From Halobellus rarus (GTDB taxonomy: Archaea > Halobacteriota > Halobacteria > Halobacteriales > Haloferacaceae): a DNA stretch of 64,000 bases. The notes under the pieces were generated by a model. That model did no database searches. It saw only the letters and a list, made by a program, of their open reading frames with translations, and was not told where the DNA came from. This document shows positions 25,136 to 35,595 of the stretch, piece after piece; within the stretch, counting starts at the first letter, position 1, and each line of letters starts with the position of its first letter. The stretch covers positions 1 to 64,000 of the forward strand of contig NZ_JANHDI010000014.1 in assembly GCF_024494595.1 (NCBI RefSeq), read 5' to 3'. The position numbers were made by a program, and so were the translations under genes.

Positions 25136-25140
25136 TTATG
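25136..25140 (+). promoter_or_regulatory. TATA-like box of aglB
   Basis: TTATG centred 28 nt upstream of the aglB ATG, following a purine-rich AAGG. The spacing predicts a leaderless aglB transcript. Confidence 0.5.
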
Positions 25141-25165
25141 AACGTATTAGCAGTCGTTCGGAACA

Positions 25166-28100
25166 ATGAGTGAGTCGCAGGGAGAAAACTCGCCCTCCGT
25201 CGTAGACCTTCTCCGTGATCACTACCCGAAAGCCGTCCTCTCAGCGGTCATCGCTGTGATGCTCTGGATTCGACTCCAGACGTACGACAGCTTCCTTCGG
25301 GACGGAGAGGTGTACTTTGCGGGCAACGACGCGTGGTACCATCTCCGACAGGTGAATTATACAGTTCGGAACTGGCCCTCGACGATGCCATTCGACCCGT
25401 GGACTGGGTTCCCATACGGGAACCTAGCGGGTCAGTTTGGGACGCTCTACGATCAACTGATCGCGACAGTCGCGCTGACTGTTGGCCTCGGCGATCCCTC
25501 CCAAGAGCTGATCGCCAAGACGCTACTGGTCGCACCCCCGGTGTTCGGCGCGTTGGTTGCGCTCCCGACCTATGCGGTCGGCAAGCGCCTCGGCGGAAAG
25601 CTGGGTGGTGTCTTCGCGGCGATCATCCTAATGCTGCTGCCTGGGGTGTTCCTCCGGCGGGGACTCGTCGGCTTCGCCGACCACAACGTCGCCGAGCCGC
25701 TGTTTATGATGACGGCTGTCTTCACGACGATGATCGCGCTCACCGTCGCTGAACGTGACCGCCCCGTCTGGGAACTCGTCGTCGACAGAGACCTCGACGG
25801 GCTCCGCGATTCCCTGAAGTGGTCCGCGCTCGCTGGCGTCGCGATTGCGATGTATATGTGGGTGTGGCCGCCGGGCATCCTGCTCGTCGGGATCGCCGGC
25901 GTCTACTTCCTGATCCAGATGGTCGCCTCGTTCATCCAGGGCGACTCCCCCGAGCACGTCGCCTTCGTAGCGGGCATCTCAATGATCGTCGCTGGGATCC
26001 TGATGGTCGTCAGAATCAACGAGCCTGGGTTCGGCGTCACAGGGTTCACGCTCCTACAGGTGATTCTCCCGGTGGCTGTCGGCGTCGGTGCCATCTTCCT
26101 CGCTGGCCTCGCGCGACTGTGGGAGTCCAACGAGATCGACGACCGCGGCTACCCAGTCGCGGTCTTCGGGATCGTCGCCGTTTCGCTCGGTATCTTCTCG
26201 CTCGTGCTCCCGAACGTGTTCGGAAGCATCCTCTCGAACCTCCTCAATACGGTTGGGTTCAGCGCCACGGCTGGAACGCGAACTATCGGCGAGGCGCAAC
26301 CGTTCCTCGATCCGGGTACCCTCCAGCGACGGGGGCTGACCGCGAGCGGTCGAATCATCAGCGAGTACGGGTTCACGTTCTTCTCCGGGCTCGCCGCGGC
26401 GATCTGGCTCGCCGCGAAGCCGCTCGTCAAGAGCGGCGACACGCGGGAACTCGGCTACGTCGCGGGCGCGCTCGGCGTCATCGCCGTCATCTTCCTTGTG
26501 CCCGCCATCCCCGACGGAATCAGCGGCGCGCTCGGGATCGAGTCCTCACTCGTCAGCCTAGTGATCGTCACCGCGCTCATCGTCGGGGCGATTCTACAAG
26601 CCGACTACGACGCGGAGAAGCTTTTTGTCCTCGTCTGGATCGCCTTCATCACCTCCGCCGCGTTCACGCAGGTGCGGTTCAACTACTACCTCGCGCCCGG
26701 CGTCGCGGTGATGAACGCCTATCTCGTCGGCCAAGTCGTTAACTCGAAGTACCTCGGACTCCCCGAGATCGACGGCTTCAACGACATCGATGGTTACCAG
26801 GTGCTCGCGGTCGTTGCCACGATACTCCTGATTCTCGGACCAGTGTTGGCGGTTCCGATCACCGTTGGAAACGCCCAAACTCAGACCCAGACTGCGACGG
26901 CGTGGCAGTCCGCACAGAACAATGACCCTGGAGCGGTCACTGTCTGGGACGAGTCGTTCGAGTGGATGCAAGGGAACACCCCCGAAGAGGGGAACCTCGG
27001 CGGTGCGGGGAACGAAGGTGAAATGGAGTACTACGGCACCTACGAGTACACCGACGACTTCGACTACCCGGACGGGGCCTACGGCGTGATGTCGTGGTGG
27101 GACTACGGCCACTGGATCACCGTCAACGGCGAGCGGATCCCGAACGCGAACCCGTTCCAGCAAAACGCGGACGTAGCCGCGAACTTCCTGCTCGCACCGA
27201 ACGAGACCCAGTCCGAAGAGGTCCTTACCTCACAGAGCGACGAGGGCGATCAGACCCGCTACGTAATGGTCAACTGGGAGATGGCGACGCCCGGGTCCGA
27301 GTTCGGCGCGCCGACGGTGTTCTACGACGCCGAGGATAACGTCTCGCGCGACGACTTCCTTCGGACGCTCTACCGCTTCGACGACGAGAACGAGGGGCAG
27401 TTCGTCGGGACCGCCTCGGTCCGAACTGACCGCTTCTACGACAGCACGATGACGCGGCTGTACTACTACCACGGGAGCGCCCAGGAGCCCTCGCCCGTCG
27501 TCGTCGACTGGGAGGACCGCCGGGTCCAGGCCGCCGGTGGCGACGAGGTGACCGTCCCCTCGAACCCGCAGGGCGAGCGGACGTTCGTGCGGACCTTCGA
27601 CAATATGAGCGCCGCCGAGTCGTACGTCGAAGAAGACGGGAGTGCACAGATCGGCGGCGTCGGCGAGTTCCCGACCGAGCGCGTCGAGGCGTTAGAACAC
27701 TACCGACTCGCACACGCGACCGAGAGTTCAGCGGCGAACTCCATCCTTCGTACGACGGGACGCAACTCGCAGATTCTGGGGGTCAGCCCGCAGGCGGCTG
27801 TTCCGAGCAACTCCGCGTGGGTGAAGACCTTCGAGCGCGTCCCCGGTGCGACGGTCGAGGGCAGCGGCGCGCCCGCGAACGCGACCGTGACCGCCCAGAC
27901 CGAGCTTCGGATGCCGAACGCGAACTCGACGTTCACCTACACCCAGCGCGCGCAGACCGACGAGAACGGGGAGTTCGAGATGACGCTGCCGTACGCGACG
28001 ACCGGCTACGACGAGTACGGGCCGGAGAACGGTTACACGAACGTCAGCGTGCGCGCGACGGGGCCGTACACGGTCTCGACGCCCGCGTCGCTCAACGACA

Positions 28101-28372
28101 GCGGCTCGATCGTCACCTATCAGTCGAACCTCTCAGTCTCCGAGGGCGACGTCAACGGTGACGAGGACGGCACCGTGAGCGTCGAACTCGAACGGGACAG
28201 TCAGGAACTCCAGATTGGTGGCGGCTCCGGTGACGGCGAGTCCACCGACGAATCGGGGAGTACCGACGGATCGGACGGCAGCACCGACGGCTCGACCGAC
28301 GGTTCGACGTCCGACACGCAGTCGAGTCTGAGCGCGTCGGCGATCCAGACCGACGTCGCGCGGGCGAGCTAA
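25166..28372 (+). CDS. aglB: Oligosaccharyltransferase AglB (STT3 family)
   Basis: A 1068-residue archaeal oligosaccharyltransferase that moves the completed lipid-linked glycan to asparagine in N-x-S/T sites outside the cell. The N-terminal 600 residues have about 13 membrane segments; the first outer loop carries the metal-binding GNDAWYHLRQ. The catalytic WWDYG motif is at residues 644-648, followed by GHWITVNGERIPNANPFQ. The extracellular C-terminal region has immunoglobulin-like parts and ends in a Ser/Thr/Gly/Asp-rich tail with several STDG repeats (about 1025-1060), a likely surface spacer. Length is normal for haloarchaea. It closes the agl cluster; core genes follow. Confidence 0.95.
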   Translation: MSESQGENSPSVVDLLRDHYPKAVLSAVIAVMLWIRLQTYDSFLRDGEVYFAGNDAWYHLRQVNYTVRNWPSTMPFDPWTGFPYGNLAGQFGTLYDQLIATVALTVGLGDPSQELIAKTLLVAPPVFGALVALPTYAVGKRLGGKLGGVFAAIILMLLPGVFLRRGLVGFADHNVAEPLFMMTAVFTTMIALTVAERDRPVWELVVDRDLDGLRDSLKWSALAGVAIAMYMWVWPPGILLVGIAGVYFLIQMVASFIQGDSPEHVAFVAGISMIVAGILMVVRINEPGFGVTGFTLLQVILPVAVGVGAIFLAGLARLWESNEIDDRGYPVAVFGIVAVSLGIFSLVLPNVFGSILSNLLNTVGFSATAGTRTIGEAQPFLDPGTLQRRGLTASGRIISEYGFTFFSGLAAAIWLAAKPLVKSGDTRELGYVAGALGVIAVIFLVPAIPDGISGALGIESSLVSLVIVTALIVGAILQADYDAEKLFVLVWIAFITSAAFTQVRFNYYLAPGVAVMNAYLVGQVVNSKYLGLPEIDGFNDIDGYQVLAVVATILLILGPVLAVPITVGNAQTQTQTATAWQSAQNNDPGAVTVWDESFEWMQGNTPEEGNLGGAGNEGEMEYYGTYEYTDDFDYPDGAYGVMSWWDYGHWITVNGERIPNANPFQQNADVAANFLLAPNETQSEEVLTSQSDEGDQTRYVMVNWEMATPGSEFGAPTVFYDAEDNVSRDDFLRTLYRFDDENEGQFVGTASVRTDRFYDSTMTRLYYYHGSAQEPSPVVVDWEDRRVQAAGGDEVTVPSNPQGERTFVRTFDNMSAAESYVEEDGSAQIGGVGEFPTERVEALEHYRLAHATESSAANSILRTTGRNSQILGVSPQAAVPSNSAWVKTFERVPGATVEGSGAPANATVTAQTELRMPNANSTFTYTQRAQTDENGEFEMTLPYATTGYDEYGPENGYTNVSVRATGPYTVSTPASLNDSGSIVTYQSNLSVSEGDVNGDEDGTVSVELERDSQELQIGGGSGDGESTDESGSTDGSDGSTDGSTDGSTSDTQSSLSASAIQTDVARAS

Positions 28373-28462
28373 CGCGGGCCCGGTCGCTCTTTTCGGCGGC
28401 AATTCATCGCGGTCGAGACCGCCCTCGCGGAGCGAAGAATAGCGAGTTGCGTACGACGTCGC

Positions 28463-29578
28463 TTACGAAACCCCAATCGCGACGTCGCCTGTCTCCAGAA
28501 ACGCCGTCTCGTAGCCGTCGTGGCGAGCGATCTGCGGGGGCGTCGTCACGGAGAGCGTCAGTTCGTCGCCCGTCCGGACGGCGACGTCGACGCCGGCCGC
28601 GCCGTAGTGATACCCGAGGTCCGGATCGAGCGTCGACGTCAGTCGCGCGTCCGAGACCGTCTCGCCGTCCCGGCTCACCGTCGCTTCGAGGCCCATCATC
28701 GGGAGGACGATCCCGTTGTGCCGCGTCCGCGCGGAGACGTACAGATACGGGTCGGCGTCGAACCGACCGTCCAGTTCCTCACTGTCGACGGCAAACGCCT
28801 CGAAGACGACGTCGCCGACGCTCCCGCCTCCGAGGTGTCGCCCGGGCAGGGAGTCGGCGTCGGGCGCGCGGCCGACGGGCACGTCGCCCATCTCCATCGG
28901 GGGGACCGCGCCGCGCTCGCCGCCGTTCTCGGTCTCGGTGATTTCGATCGCCGACAGCTGGTCGGGATCGAACTCGAACTCTATCGTGGCCGTTGCCGCC
29001 GACTCGAAGGCCTGCGCGAAGCCGCCCGTCCGACGGGGCGAGACGCCGCCGATCTGTACCCGCGCCTCGTAGGTCCCGACGCCGTCGAGCGCGTAGTTGT
29101 CGCCGTAGTGCATCCCCATCTGCTGGGAGAGCATCGGATAGGCGATTTCCTGGGAGACGAGTCCCGCCTCGTTTCGGATCTCGATCGACAGTCCGGAGTC
29201 GATCGGGAGGGCCATCCCGGTCTCGGTGTCCCACAGCGACGCCATCAGGTGTACGTCGTCGTCGGCCTCGACGACCGTCTTCGACTTTTCGTCTCCAGTC
29301 AGCGTCCAGAATCGGTGCGGATAGGAGTACGTGAGCGCGACGCCGTACCGACCGGCGGTCGCGCGACCGTACATCCCCATCCCCTCGGTGACCGCGGGGA
29401 CGTAGACCGCGTCGGGGCGATCCTCGGCCAGCGGCGGGTCCCGCCAGAGGGACTGCCGCCGGAACCCGAGCGTCTGGAGACAGCCGGCCGTCCCGAGCAG
29501 TCCGCCGGCCGCGACGCTCCCGAGGAACGCGCGCCGGGTCCGCCCCGAGTGAGTCCGCGTCGGAGGTGAAGGTGCCAT
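28463..29578 (-). CDS. Tat-exported lipoprotein, P19-like iron-binding protein
   Basis: A 371-residue exported protein. The N-terminus has a Tat-type signal (TRRAFLGSVAAGGLLGTAGC) with a lipobox cysteine at residue 33, so it should be anchored at the outer face of the membrane. The middle part (MGMYGRA, YSYPHRFWTLTG, HLMASLWDTETGM, QQMGMHYGDNY) has the Met/His-rich pattern of the P19/Tp34 iron-transport family (Pfam 10634 type). It probably binds and helps take up ferrous or cupric ions. The C-terminal 150 residues (LPGRHLGGGSVGDV onward) are a second unassigned beta-rich domain. No partner permease is adjacent. Confidence 0.75.
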   Translation of the reverse strand: MAPSPPTRTHSGRTRRAFLGSVAAGGLLGTAGCLQTLGFRRQSLWRDPPLAEDRPDAVYVPAVTEGMGMYGRATAGRYGVALTYSYPHRFWTLTGDEKSKTVVEADDDVHLMASLWDTETGMALPIDSGLSIEIRNEAGLVSQEIAYPMLSQQMGMHYGDNYALDGVGTYEARVQIGGVSPRRTGGFAQAFESAATATIEFEFDPDQLSAIEITETENGGERGAVPPMEMGDVPVGRAPDADSLPGRHLGGGSVGDVVFEAFAVDSEELDGRFDADPYLYVSARTRHNGIVLPMMGLEATVSRDGETVSDARLTSTLDPDLGYHYGAAGVDVAVRTGDELTLSVTTPPQIARHDGYETAFLETGDVAIGVS

Positions 29579-29660
29579 CGTCTCTCTCGAACTTGCGACT
29601 CGACGGTGATGACGGTTCCGAACGTCGACCGGATGGAGCGAATCGAGCGACGGGACGGTC

Positions 29661-30098
29661 TTACCGCACGTCCTCGCGCGTGAGCCACTCGTACTCCGCG
29701 TCGGCGTGCTTTCGCTCCTCCTCGCGGATTCCCCCGTAGTTGGCGATCAAGTCCGTCGTCGAGACGACGCCGACGACGTCGATACCGTCGACGACGACGA
29801 GGCGGTGGACGTCGCGCTCGCGCATCTGCTTGGCCGCTCGCCGGAGTGAGGCGGACGGGCCGATCGTGACGAGCGGCGCGCTGGCCGCGCGCCTGACGTC
29901 GATCGACGACAGCGGCTGGTCACTCCGGTGCGTCGCTTCGAGCACGTCGCTCTCGGTGACGATCCCGCCGGGGGCCCCGTCGTCGGTGACGACCGCGCTC
30001 CCGACGTCGGCGTCGAGCATCCGGCCGACGGCCTCGGCGAGCGAGGCGTCGACGTCGACGGTCACGACCGACGAGGAGCAGATATCGCTGACGCGCAT
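29661..30098 (-). CDS. CBS-domain pair protein
   Basis: A 145-residue protein of two CBS domains (about 1-60 and 66-125), which together form a module that binds adenine nucleotides or similar ligands. Visible are MRVSDICSSSVVTVDVDASL, VGSAVVTDDGAPGGIVTESD for the first and SAPLVTIGPSASLRRAAKQM, HRLVVVDGIDVVGVVSTTDL for the second. The ATG at 30096-30098 begins the first domain directly. A stand-alone regulator; the target is unknown. It is downstream of sucCD by about 90 nt and could be on the same transcript. Confidence 0.9.
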   Translation of the reverse strand: MRVSDICSSSVVTVDVDASLAEAVGRMLDADVGSAVVTDDGAPGGIVTESDVLEATHRSDQPLSSIDVRRAASAPLVTIGPSASLRRAAKQMRERDVHRLVVVDGIDVVGVVSTTDLIANYGGIREEERKHADAEYEWLTREDVR

Positions 30099-30190
30099 AG
30101 TGGCCGAAGACGCCCGGAATACAAAAAGACCGCACTGGGTCGGCGGCGGGGCGAGAGCCGTCTCGGCCGGCGCCGACGTCCGCCTCGCGC

Positions 30191-31060
30191 CTACAGGAAG
30201 TCTTCGACGTACTCGGCGACCTCGTTGGGGGTGTCGCCGACGGGGACGCCCGCGTTGTTGAGCGCGTCGATCTTCGACTGAGCGGTCCCCGTTCCGGAGC
30301 CGGAGACGATCGCACCGGCGTGACCCATCCGCTTGCCCGGCGGCGCGGTCCGGCCGGCGATGAAGCCCGCGACGGGCGTGTCCATGTTCTGTGCGATGAA
30401 CTTCGCGGCCTGCTCCTCGTCCTCGCCGCCGATCTCGCCGCACATCACGACCGCCTTCGTGTCCGGGTCGGACTCGAAGGCGTCGAGGGCGTCGACGAAC
30501 GACGTCCCGATGATCGGGTCGCCGCCGATGCCGATCGCGGTGGTCTGGCCGAGCCCTCTCTCGGTCAGGTTCGAGACGACCTGGTAGGTCAGCGTCCCCG
30601 AGCGAGAGACGAGGCCGACGTCGCCCGACTCGAAGATGTTGCCCGGGAGGATGCCCAACTTCGCCTCGCCGGGGGTGATGATCCCGGGGCAGTTCGGGCC
30701 GATGAGGCGGGTGTCCGTCTCGGAGAGGCGCTTGTTCACCTTCGCCATGTCCTGCGTCGGGATGCCCTCCGTGATCGCGACCACGAGGTCGAGATTCGTA
30801 TCTAAGGCCTCGAAGACCGCGTCGCCGGCGAACGCCGGCGGGACGAAGATCACGGAGGCGTCGGCGTCCTCGGCCTCGACGGCCCCGTCGACGGTGTCGT
30901 AGACGGGAACGCCGGCGACCTCCTGGCCGCCCTTGCCGGGGACCGCGCCCGCGACGACGTTCGTGCCGTACTCGATCATCTGTTCGGTGTGGAACTTGCC
31001 CTCCCCACCGGTGATTCCCTGTACCACGACTCGCGTGTCGTCGTCGACGAAGATGCTCAT
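30191..31060 (-). CDS. sucD: Succinyl-CoA synthetase alpha subunit
   Basis: A 289-residue alpha subunit of ADP-forming succinate-CoA ligase, the TCA-cycle enzyme that makes ATP from succinyl-CoA. The CoA-binding start is [20 protein letters not shown], the phosphohistidine loop is [20 protein letters not shown] with the active-site histidine in MGHAGA, and [14 protein letters not shown] is typical. It overlaps sucC by 4 nt (31057-31060), so the two subunits are made from one message. Confidence 0.95.
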   Translation of the reverse strand: MSIFVDDDTRVVVQGITGGEGKFHTEQMIEYGTNVVAGAVPGKGGQEVAGVPVYDTVDGAVEAEDADASVIFVPPAFAGDAVFEALDTNLDLVVAITEGIPTQDMAKVNKRLSETDTRLIGPNCPGIITPGEAKLGILPGNIFESGDVGLVSRSGTLTYQVVSNLTERGLGQTTAIGIGGDPIIGTSFVDALDAFESDPDTKAVVMCGEIGGEDEEQAAKFIAQNMDTPVAGFIAGRTAPPGKRMGHAGAIVSGSGTGTAQSKIDALNNAGVPVGDTPNEVAEYVEDFL

Positions 31061-32202
31061 TGGGATGCCTCCTGTGCGTTCTCGACCGCTCGCTGTACCG
31101 CGTCCTCCAGCGTCGCCTCGACGTCGACGAGGTCGGTGTTGAGGATCTCCATTCCCTCCTCGGCGTTCGTGCCGGCCAGTCGGACGACGACCTTCTTCGG
31201 GATCTCCTCGAAGGATTCGAGCGCCTCGTTGATCCCCTTCGCGACCTCGTCGCCGCGGGTGATGCCGCCGAAGATGTTGAAGACGACCGCGTCGACGTTC
31301 TCGTCGGAGAAGACCATGTCCAGGGCGTTCGCGACGCGCTCGGCCTTCGCGCCGCCGCCGATGTCGAGGAAGTTCGCGGGCTGCCCGCCGAAGTGATCGA
31401 CGAGGTCGAGCGTCGTCATCACGAGGCCCGCGCCGTTGCCGATGATGCCGACGTTACCCGAGAGGCGGACGTAGTCGAAGCCGTACTCGTTGGCCTTCGC
31501 CTCGAGGTCGTCGGCGGCCGCCTCGTCCTCCATCTCCGCGAGTTCGGGCTGGCGGAACAGCGCGTCCTCGTCGATGTTCATCACGGCGTCGGCCGCGATG
31601 ACCTCTCGATCCGCGGTGACCATCACGGGGTTGATCTCGATCTCGGAGGCGTCCTTCGACTCGTAGAGGTCGTAGAGCGTCGAGAGGATCGACGCGACGT
31701 CGCCGGCGACGTCCTTCGGAATGCCGGCGTCGTAGACGACTTTCCGGGCCTGATAGGGGTGCAGGCCGAACGCGGGGTCGATGTGCTCGCGGGCGATCGC
31801 CTCCGGCGTCTCCTCGGCGACGGACTCGATGTCGACGCCGCCCTCCGTGGAGACCATCGCGACGGGTTCGCCCTCGCCGCGGTCCATCGTGATCCCGACG
31901 TACAGTTCGTTCTCGAAGTCGACGCCCTCCTCGACGAGGACCTTCTCGACCGTGTAGCCCTTCAGGTCCATCCCGAGGATGTCCTCGGCGTACTGGCGGG
32001 CCTCTTCCTCGCTGGTCGCGATCTTGATCCCGCCGGCCTTCCCGCGCCCGCCGACGTGTACCTGTGCTTTGATCGCCGCCGGGAAGCCGATCTCCGAGAC
32101 GGCCTCGACGACCTCCTCGACGGTCGTCGCGAGGTGCGACTCGGGGACGGGTACCCCGGCATCGGCGAAGACATCCTTCGCCTGATATTCGTGTAAGCGC
32201 AT
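31057..32202 (-). CDS. sucC: Succinyl-CoA synthetase beta subunit
   Basis: A 381-residue beta subunit carrying the ATP-grasp domain. Signatures are [20 protein letters not shown] at the start, [37 protein letters not shown] and [14 protein letters not shown]. The ATG at 32200-32202 is the family start; the open frame extends further upstream without sense. It heads the sucCD operon. Confidence 0.95.
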   Translation of the reverse strand: MRLHEYQAKDVFADAGVPVPESHLATTVEEVVEAVSEIGFPAAIKAQVHVGGRGKAGGIKIATSEEEARQYAEDILGMDLKGYTVEKVLVEEGVDFENELYVGITMDRGEGEPVAMVSTEGGVDIESVAEETPEAIAREHIDPAFGLHPYQARKVVYDAGIPKDVAGDVASILSTLYDLYESKDASEIEINPVMVTADREVIAADAVMNIDEDALFRQPELAEMEDEAAADDLEAKANEYGFDYVRLSGNVGIIGNGAGLVMTTLDLVDHFGGQPANFLDIGGGAKAERVANALDMVFSDENVDAVVFNIFGGITRGDEVAKGINEALESFEEIPKKVVVRLAGTNAEEGMEILNTDLVDVEATLEDAVQRAVENAQEASQ

Positions 32203-32368
32203 CGTCCGAGAGAGGGGCGCGCGCCCGCATAAAGCCCGTCGATATCCGTCTCCGCGATGGGGCGGATCACGTCGATACGCAGCGGAGTCCCGCGACCCCA
32301 GAACACCCGGTGCGGGGGCTCGCTCGCTTCGATATCCTTTATCACTCTCCGCCCGGAAGCGCATCCCA

Positions 32369-33325
32369 ATGCGCGCAGTCAGATTCCACGAGCACGGCGG
32401 CCCCGAGGTACTGACGGTCGACGAGGTCGACGACCCCGAACCCGGCCACGACCAGGTACTCGTCGACGTCGAGGCCGCCGCGGTGAACCCGGTGGACACG
32501 TACTTCCGCGAGGGCGAGTATCCCGTGCCGCACCTGCCGTTCGTCGGCGGGTCCGACGTCGCGGGCACCGTCGCCGCGGTCGGCGAGGGCGTCGAGCACT
32601 TCGCGGTCGGCGACCGCGTGTTCGGAACGGGCCTCGGCAACGGAATGCCCGGATCGTACGCCGAACGCGTCGCCGCGCCCGCGGACTTCCTCGCGCACCT
32701 CCCCGAGGAAGTCGGCTTCGACACGGCCGCGGCGCTCGCGCTCGTCGGGACGACCGCGTGGCAGGGGCTCGTCCACCACGCCGCGGTCGAACCGGGCGAG
32801 ACGGTGCTCGTCCACGGCGGCAGCGGCGGCGTCGGCCACGTCGCGATCCAGCTCGCGGAGACGATGGGGGCACGCGTCCTCGCGACCGCCTCGCCCGATC
32901 ACGCCGACGAACTCGAATCCCTCGGCGCGGACGCGGTCTTCGACTACGCCCGCGAGGACCTCGACGCCGCCGTCGTCGACGCCGGCGGCGCGGACGTGAT
33001 CGTCGACCTGCACATGGATCAGTACCTCCAGTTCAACGCGGACGTCGCGAACGCGGGCGCGCGAGTGATCGGCATCGGCAACGACACCGCCGAGGGAGGC
33101 TTCACGGACATCGGCGTCACGAAGAGCAAGGAGATCCGGTACCAGTTCATGTCGATGTACAACGCCGACGACATCGGCGCGGTACTCGCTCGGCTGGCGG
33201 ACCTCTGCGTCCGCGAGGAAATCGCGCCCGTGATCTACGAGACCTACGAACTCGACGAGACGGGCGAGGCCCAGCGCGCGGTCCTGGAGGACAGCTTCGT
33301 CGGGAAGCTCGTGGTGACACCGTAG
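32369..33325 (+). CDS. NADPH:quinone reductase-like oxidoreductase
   Basis: A 318-residue member of the zinc-free quinone oxidoreductase branch of the medium-chain dehydrogenases. It has the GroES-like N-terminal domain (GGPEVLTVDEVDDPEPG, GSDVAGTVAAVGEGVEHF) and the Rossmann domain with VLVHGGSGGVGHVAIQLA at about 142-160. The zinc-binding cysteines of alcohol dehydrogenases are absent. Likely reduces small quinones or enals with NADPH. A TATA-like TTTATC about 30 nt upstream supports the start. It is divergent from sucCD. Confidence 0.9.
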   Translation: MRAVRFHEHGGPEVLTVDEVDDPEPGHDQVLVDVEAAAVNPVDTYFREGEYPVPHLPFVGGSDVAGTVAAVGEGVEHFAVGDRVFGTGLGNGMPGSYAERVAAPADFLAHLPEEVGFDTAAALALVGTTAWQGLVHHAAVEPGETVLVHGGSGGVGHVAIQLAETMGARVLATASPDHADELESLGADAVFDYAREDLDAAVVDAGGADVIVDLHMDQYLQFNADVANAGARVIGIGNDTAEGGFTDIGVTKSKEIRYQFMSMYNADDIGAVLARLADLCVREEIAPVIYETYELDETGEAQRAVLEDSFVGKLVVTP

Positions 33326-33568
33326 GAGCGTCAGGTCCGAGAGCGCGCCGCCCACGGCAACGCCACGACGGGCACCGGGAGGAACGGTCCGAAGGCGACG
33401 GCGATCTCATCGACGGCCAACGGGGGTGGCACGAACGGCCGGTCGAGCGAGTTTCGCCTACGTCTGTACAAAAATGTCACTCCAGAGCCAGTCGTGTACA
33501 TTTCTCTCGCGATATTCGGCCGATAATCGCGCATCTTATCACTTGCCCGTCGACTACGCCGAGACAGT

Positions 33569-34942
33569 ATGAGTCAACGAGAGACGTGGGCGACGCGCGC
33601 GGGGTTCATCCTCGCCGCCGTCGGCTCGGCGGTGGGCCTCGGAAACATCTGGCAGTTCCCGTTCAAGACCTCCGAGTACGGCGGGGCGACGTTCCTCGTC
33701 GTCTATCTGGTCGCCGCGATCGGAATCGGACTGCCGGCGATGCTCGCGGAGTTCGTCATCGGCCGGAAGAGCAACCTGAACGCCATCGGCGCGTTCGAGA
33801 AACTCGGGTTCAGTAACTGGAAGTGGGTCGGCGTCCTCGGCGTCGGCACCGGCTTCTGGATCCTCTCGTACTACAGCGTCGTCGGCGGGTGGGTCCTCCG
33901 CTACATCGGCGGCAGCGTCACCGGGGCGTACTTCGCCGATCCGGCCGCCTACTTCGGACAGGTCTCGGCCGGCCTCGACGCGCTTGCACTCCACGCGCTG
34001 TTCATGATCCTCGTCGTCGCCATCGTCGCGAGCGGCGTCGAAGATGGAATTGAAAAGGCGACCAAACTGATGGTTCCGAGTATCGTCGTCATCCTCGGCG
34101 TCCTCGCCGTCTGGGTGTTCACGCTCCCCGGCGCGACTCCGGGGTACGGCTACTTCCTCTCGCCCGATCTCTCACAGCTCAGTTTGAGTATCAGCTTCGA
34201 TCCGTTGCCCTCCTTTAGCGGTCCGCTCACGGAGATCATTCCCTTCGCGGTGAGTCAGGCGTTCTTCTCGCTGTCGCTCGGGATGGGTGCGATGATCACC
34301 TACGCGTCCTACGTCGGGGACGACCAGAGCCTCTTCGGCGACAGCATCACCGTCGTCGTGCTCAACAGCGCGGTCGGCATCCTCGCCGGACTCGTGGTCA
34401 TTCCGCTCCTGTTCGTCCAGGGGATCGAACCCGGCAGCGGCGGCGCGGGCGCGCTGTTCGTCAGCCTCGCGACGGCGTTCGCCGAACTCCCGGCCGGCCG
34501 CCTCGTCGGCGCGGTCTTCTTCGCCGTCGTCCTCATCGCGGCGCTGTCGTCGGCGATCAGCCTGCTCGAAGTGGTCGTCTCCTACGCCGTCGACAACCAC
34601 GGCGCGCGCCGACCGCAGGTCGCCACCGCCCTCGGCGGACTCATCTTCCTGCTCGGGATTCCCTCGGCGTGGGACACGCCGTGGCTCACCTGGTTCGACA
34701 CGCTCGCGTACCAACTCCTGCTCCCCCTGTCGGTGCTCGGCGTGCTCCTCTTCATCGGGTGGGTGTACGGTCGCCCCGCCGTCGCCGAACTGCTCAGCGG
34801 CTCCTCGCTGGGCGGCGGCGTCGGGATGACGTGGCTGTGGCTCGTCCGGACGGTCGTCGTCCTCGGCGTGGTTCTCACCCTCGCACTCGGCGTGCAGACG
34901 CTGTTCTTCGCCGAGAACCCGGCGATCGTCCCGCCGCTATAA
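33569..34942 (+). CDS. Sodium-dependent transporter, NSS/SNF family
   Basis: A 457-residue membrane protein of the neurotransmitter:sodium symporter family (LeuT fold) with about 11-12 hydrophobic segments. The first helix holds the ion-binding signature FILAAVGSAVGLGNIWQFP (residues 12-30). It should import an amino acid or related solute with Na+. A second copy (36503-37936) lies 1.6 kb downstream with a TrkA-like gene between. A TATA-like CTTATC lies about 30 nt ahead of the ATG. Confidence 0.9.
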   Translation: MSQRETWATRAGFILAAVGSAVGLGNIWQFPFKTSEYGGATFLVVYLVAAIGIGLPAMLAEFVIGRKSNLNAIGAFEKLGFSNWKWVGVLGVGTGFWILSYYSVVGGWVLRYIGGSVTGAYFADPAAYFGQVSAGLDALALHALFMILVVAIVASGVEDGIEKATKLMVPSIVVILGVLAVWVFTLPGATPGYGYFLSPDLSQLSLSISFDPLPSFSGPLTEIIPFAVSQAFFSLSLGMGAMITYASYVGDDQSLFGDSITVVVLNSAVGILAGLVVIPLLFVQGIEPGSGGAGALFVSLATAFAELPAGRLVGAVFFAVVLIAALSSAISLLEVVVSYAVDNHGARRPQVATALGGLIFLLGIPSAWDTPWLTWFDTLAYQLLLPLSVLGVLLFIGWVYGRPAVAELLSGSSLGGGVGMTWLWLVRTVVVLGVVLTLALGVQTLFFAENPAIVPPL

Positions 34943-35150
34943 GCGAGACTCCGAGCGAGTTTTCATCCGAGAGTACCTTCGGTGAGAAGTATCAGAGAAC
35001 ACTTCGGAGGGTGTTGTTTTCATAGTTTTCCGGCCGAACCAGCCGTGAGAACCTGCGTGCTGCCCGGTGGGAATTCCGCCAGTTCAAAGATACTTTCCAG
35101 CGGTGTTCGAGACGTAACTCAACGGAACACGCGACCGACAGTGGATTCGT

Positions 35151-35351
35151 TCACGCGTCGAATCCGTTCCGCCTGAGTGCCTCCGCCAGCTCACCGTCAG
35201 GGTCGGCCGTAAATTCAACCAACGATGACTCTGGTCTCGTCGTCGTGTAGAGTTCAGAGTCAATGTTGTCGGGGATCTCGTTCGCGTGCGTCTCATCTAC
35301 AACTGCGACTGATATTTTCGGCCTCGCGTCCGCGTCTTTTGACTCGCTCAT
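35151..35351 (-). CDS. Small acidic hypothetical protein
   Basis: A 66-residue acidic protein with no recognised family. It begins MSESKDADARPKISVAVVDE and ends LAEALRRNGFDA. The composition is haloarchaeal and the frame is the best in the gap between the transporter and the TrkA-like gene. Without an alignment it remains a moderate-confidence call. Confidence 0.45.
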   Translation of the reverse strand: MSESKDADARPKISVAVVDETHANEIPDNIDSELYTTTRPESSLVEFTADPDGELAEALRRNGFDA

Positions 35352-35595
35352 TGACCGATGGTACGGGGGAGCGACGTTTGGCCTTTGCCATTCGAAATGT
35401 GAAATGCTGTTTCCGACAAGGGCGTTTGACCGGACGAACTACGACAACCGCGCAATACGCGCACAATCTGTGCTGACCGTCCGCGGTCCGATCGACACCG
35501 ACGGTCTCACCGGAAGCCAGCGCTTCACGCCAGCGACGAAGCGAGCGGTTCACCGGCGGGGTCTGACGTTTTTCGAACCGGCTAAACGGTGTGAG

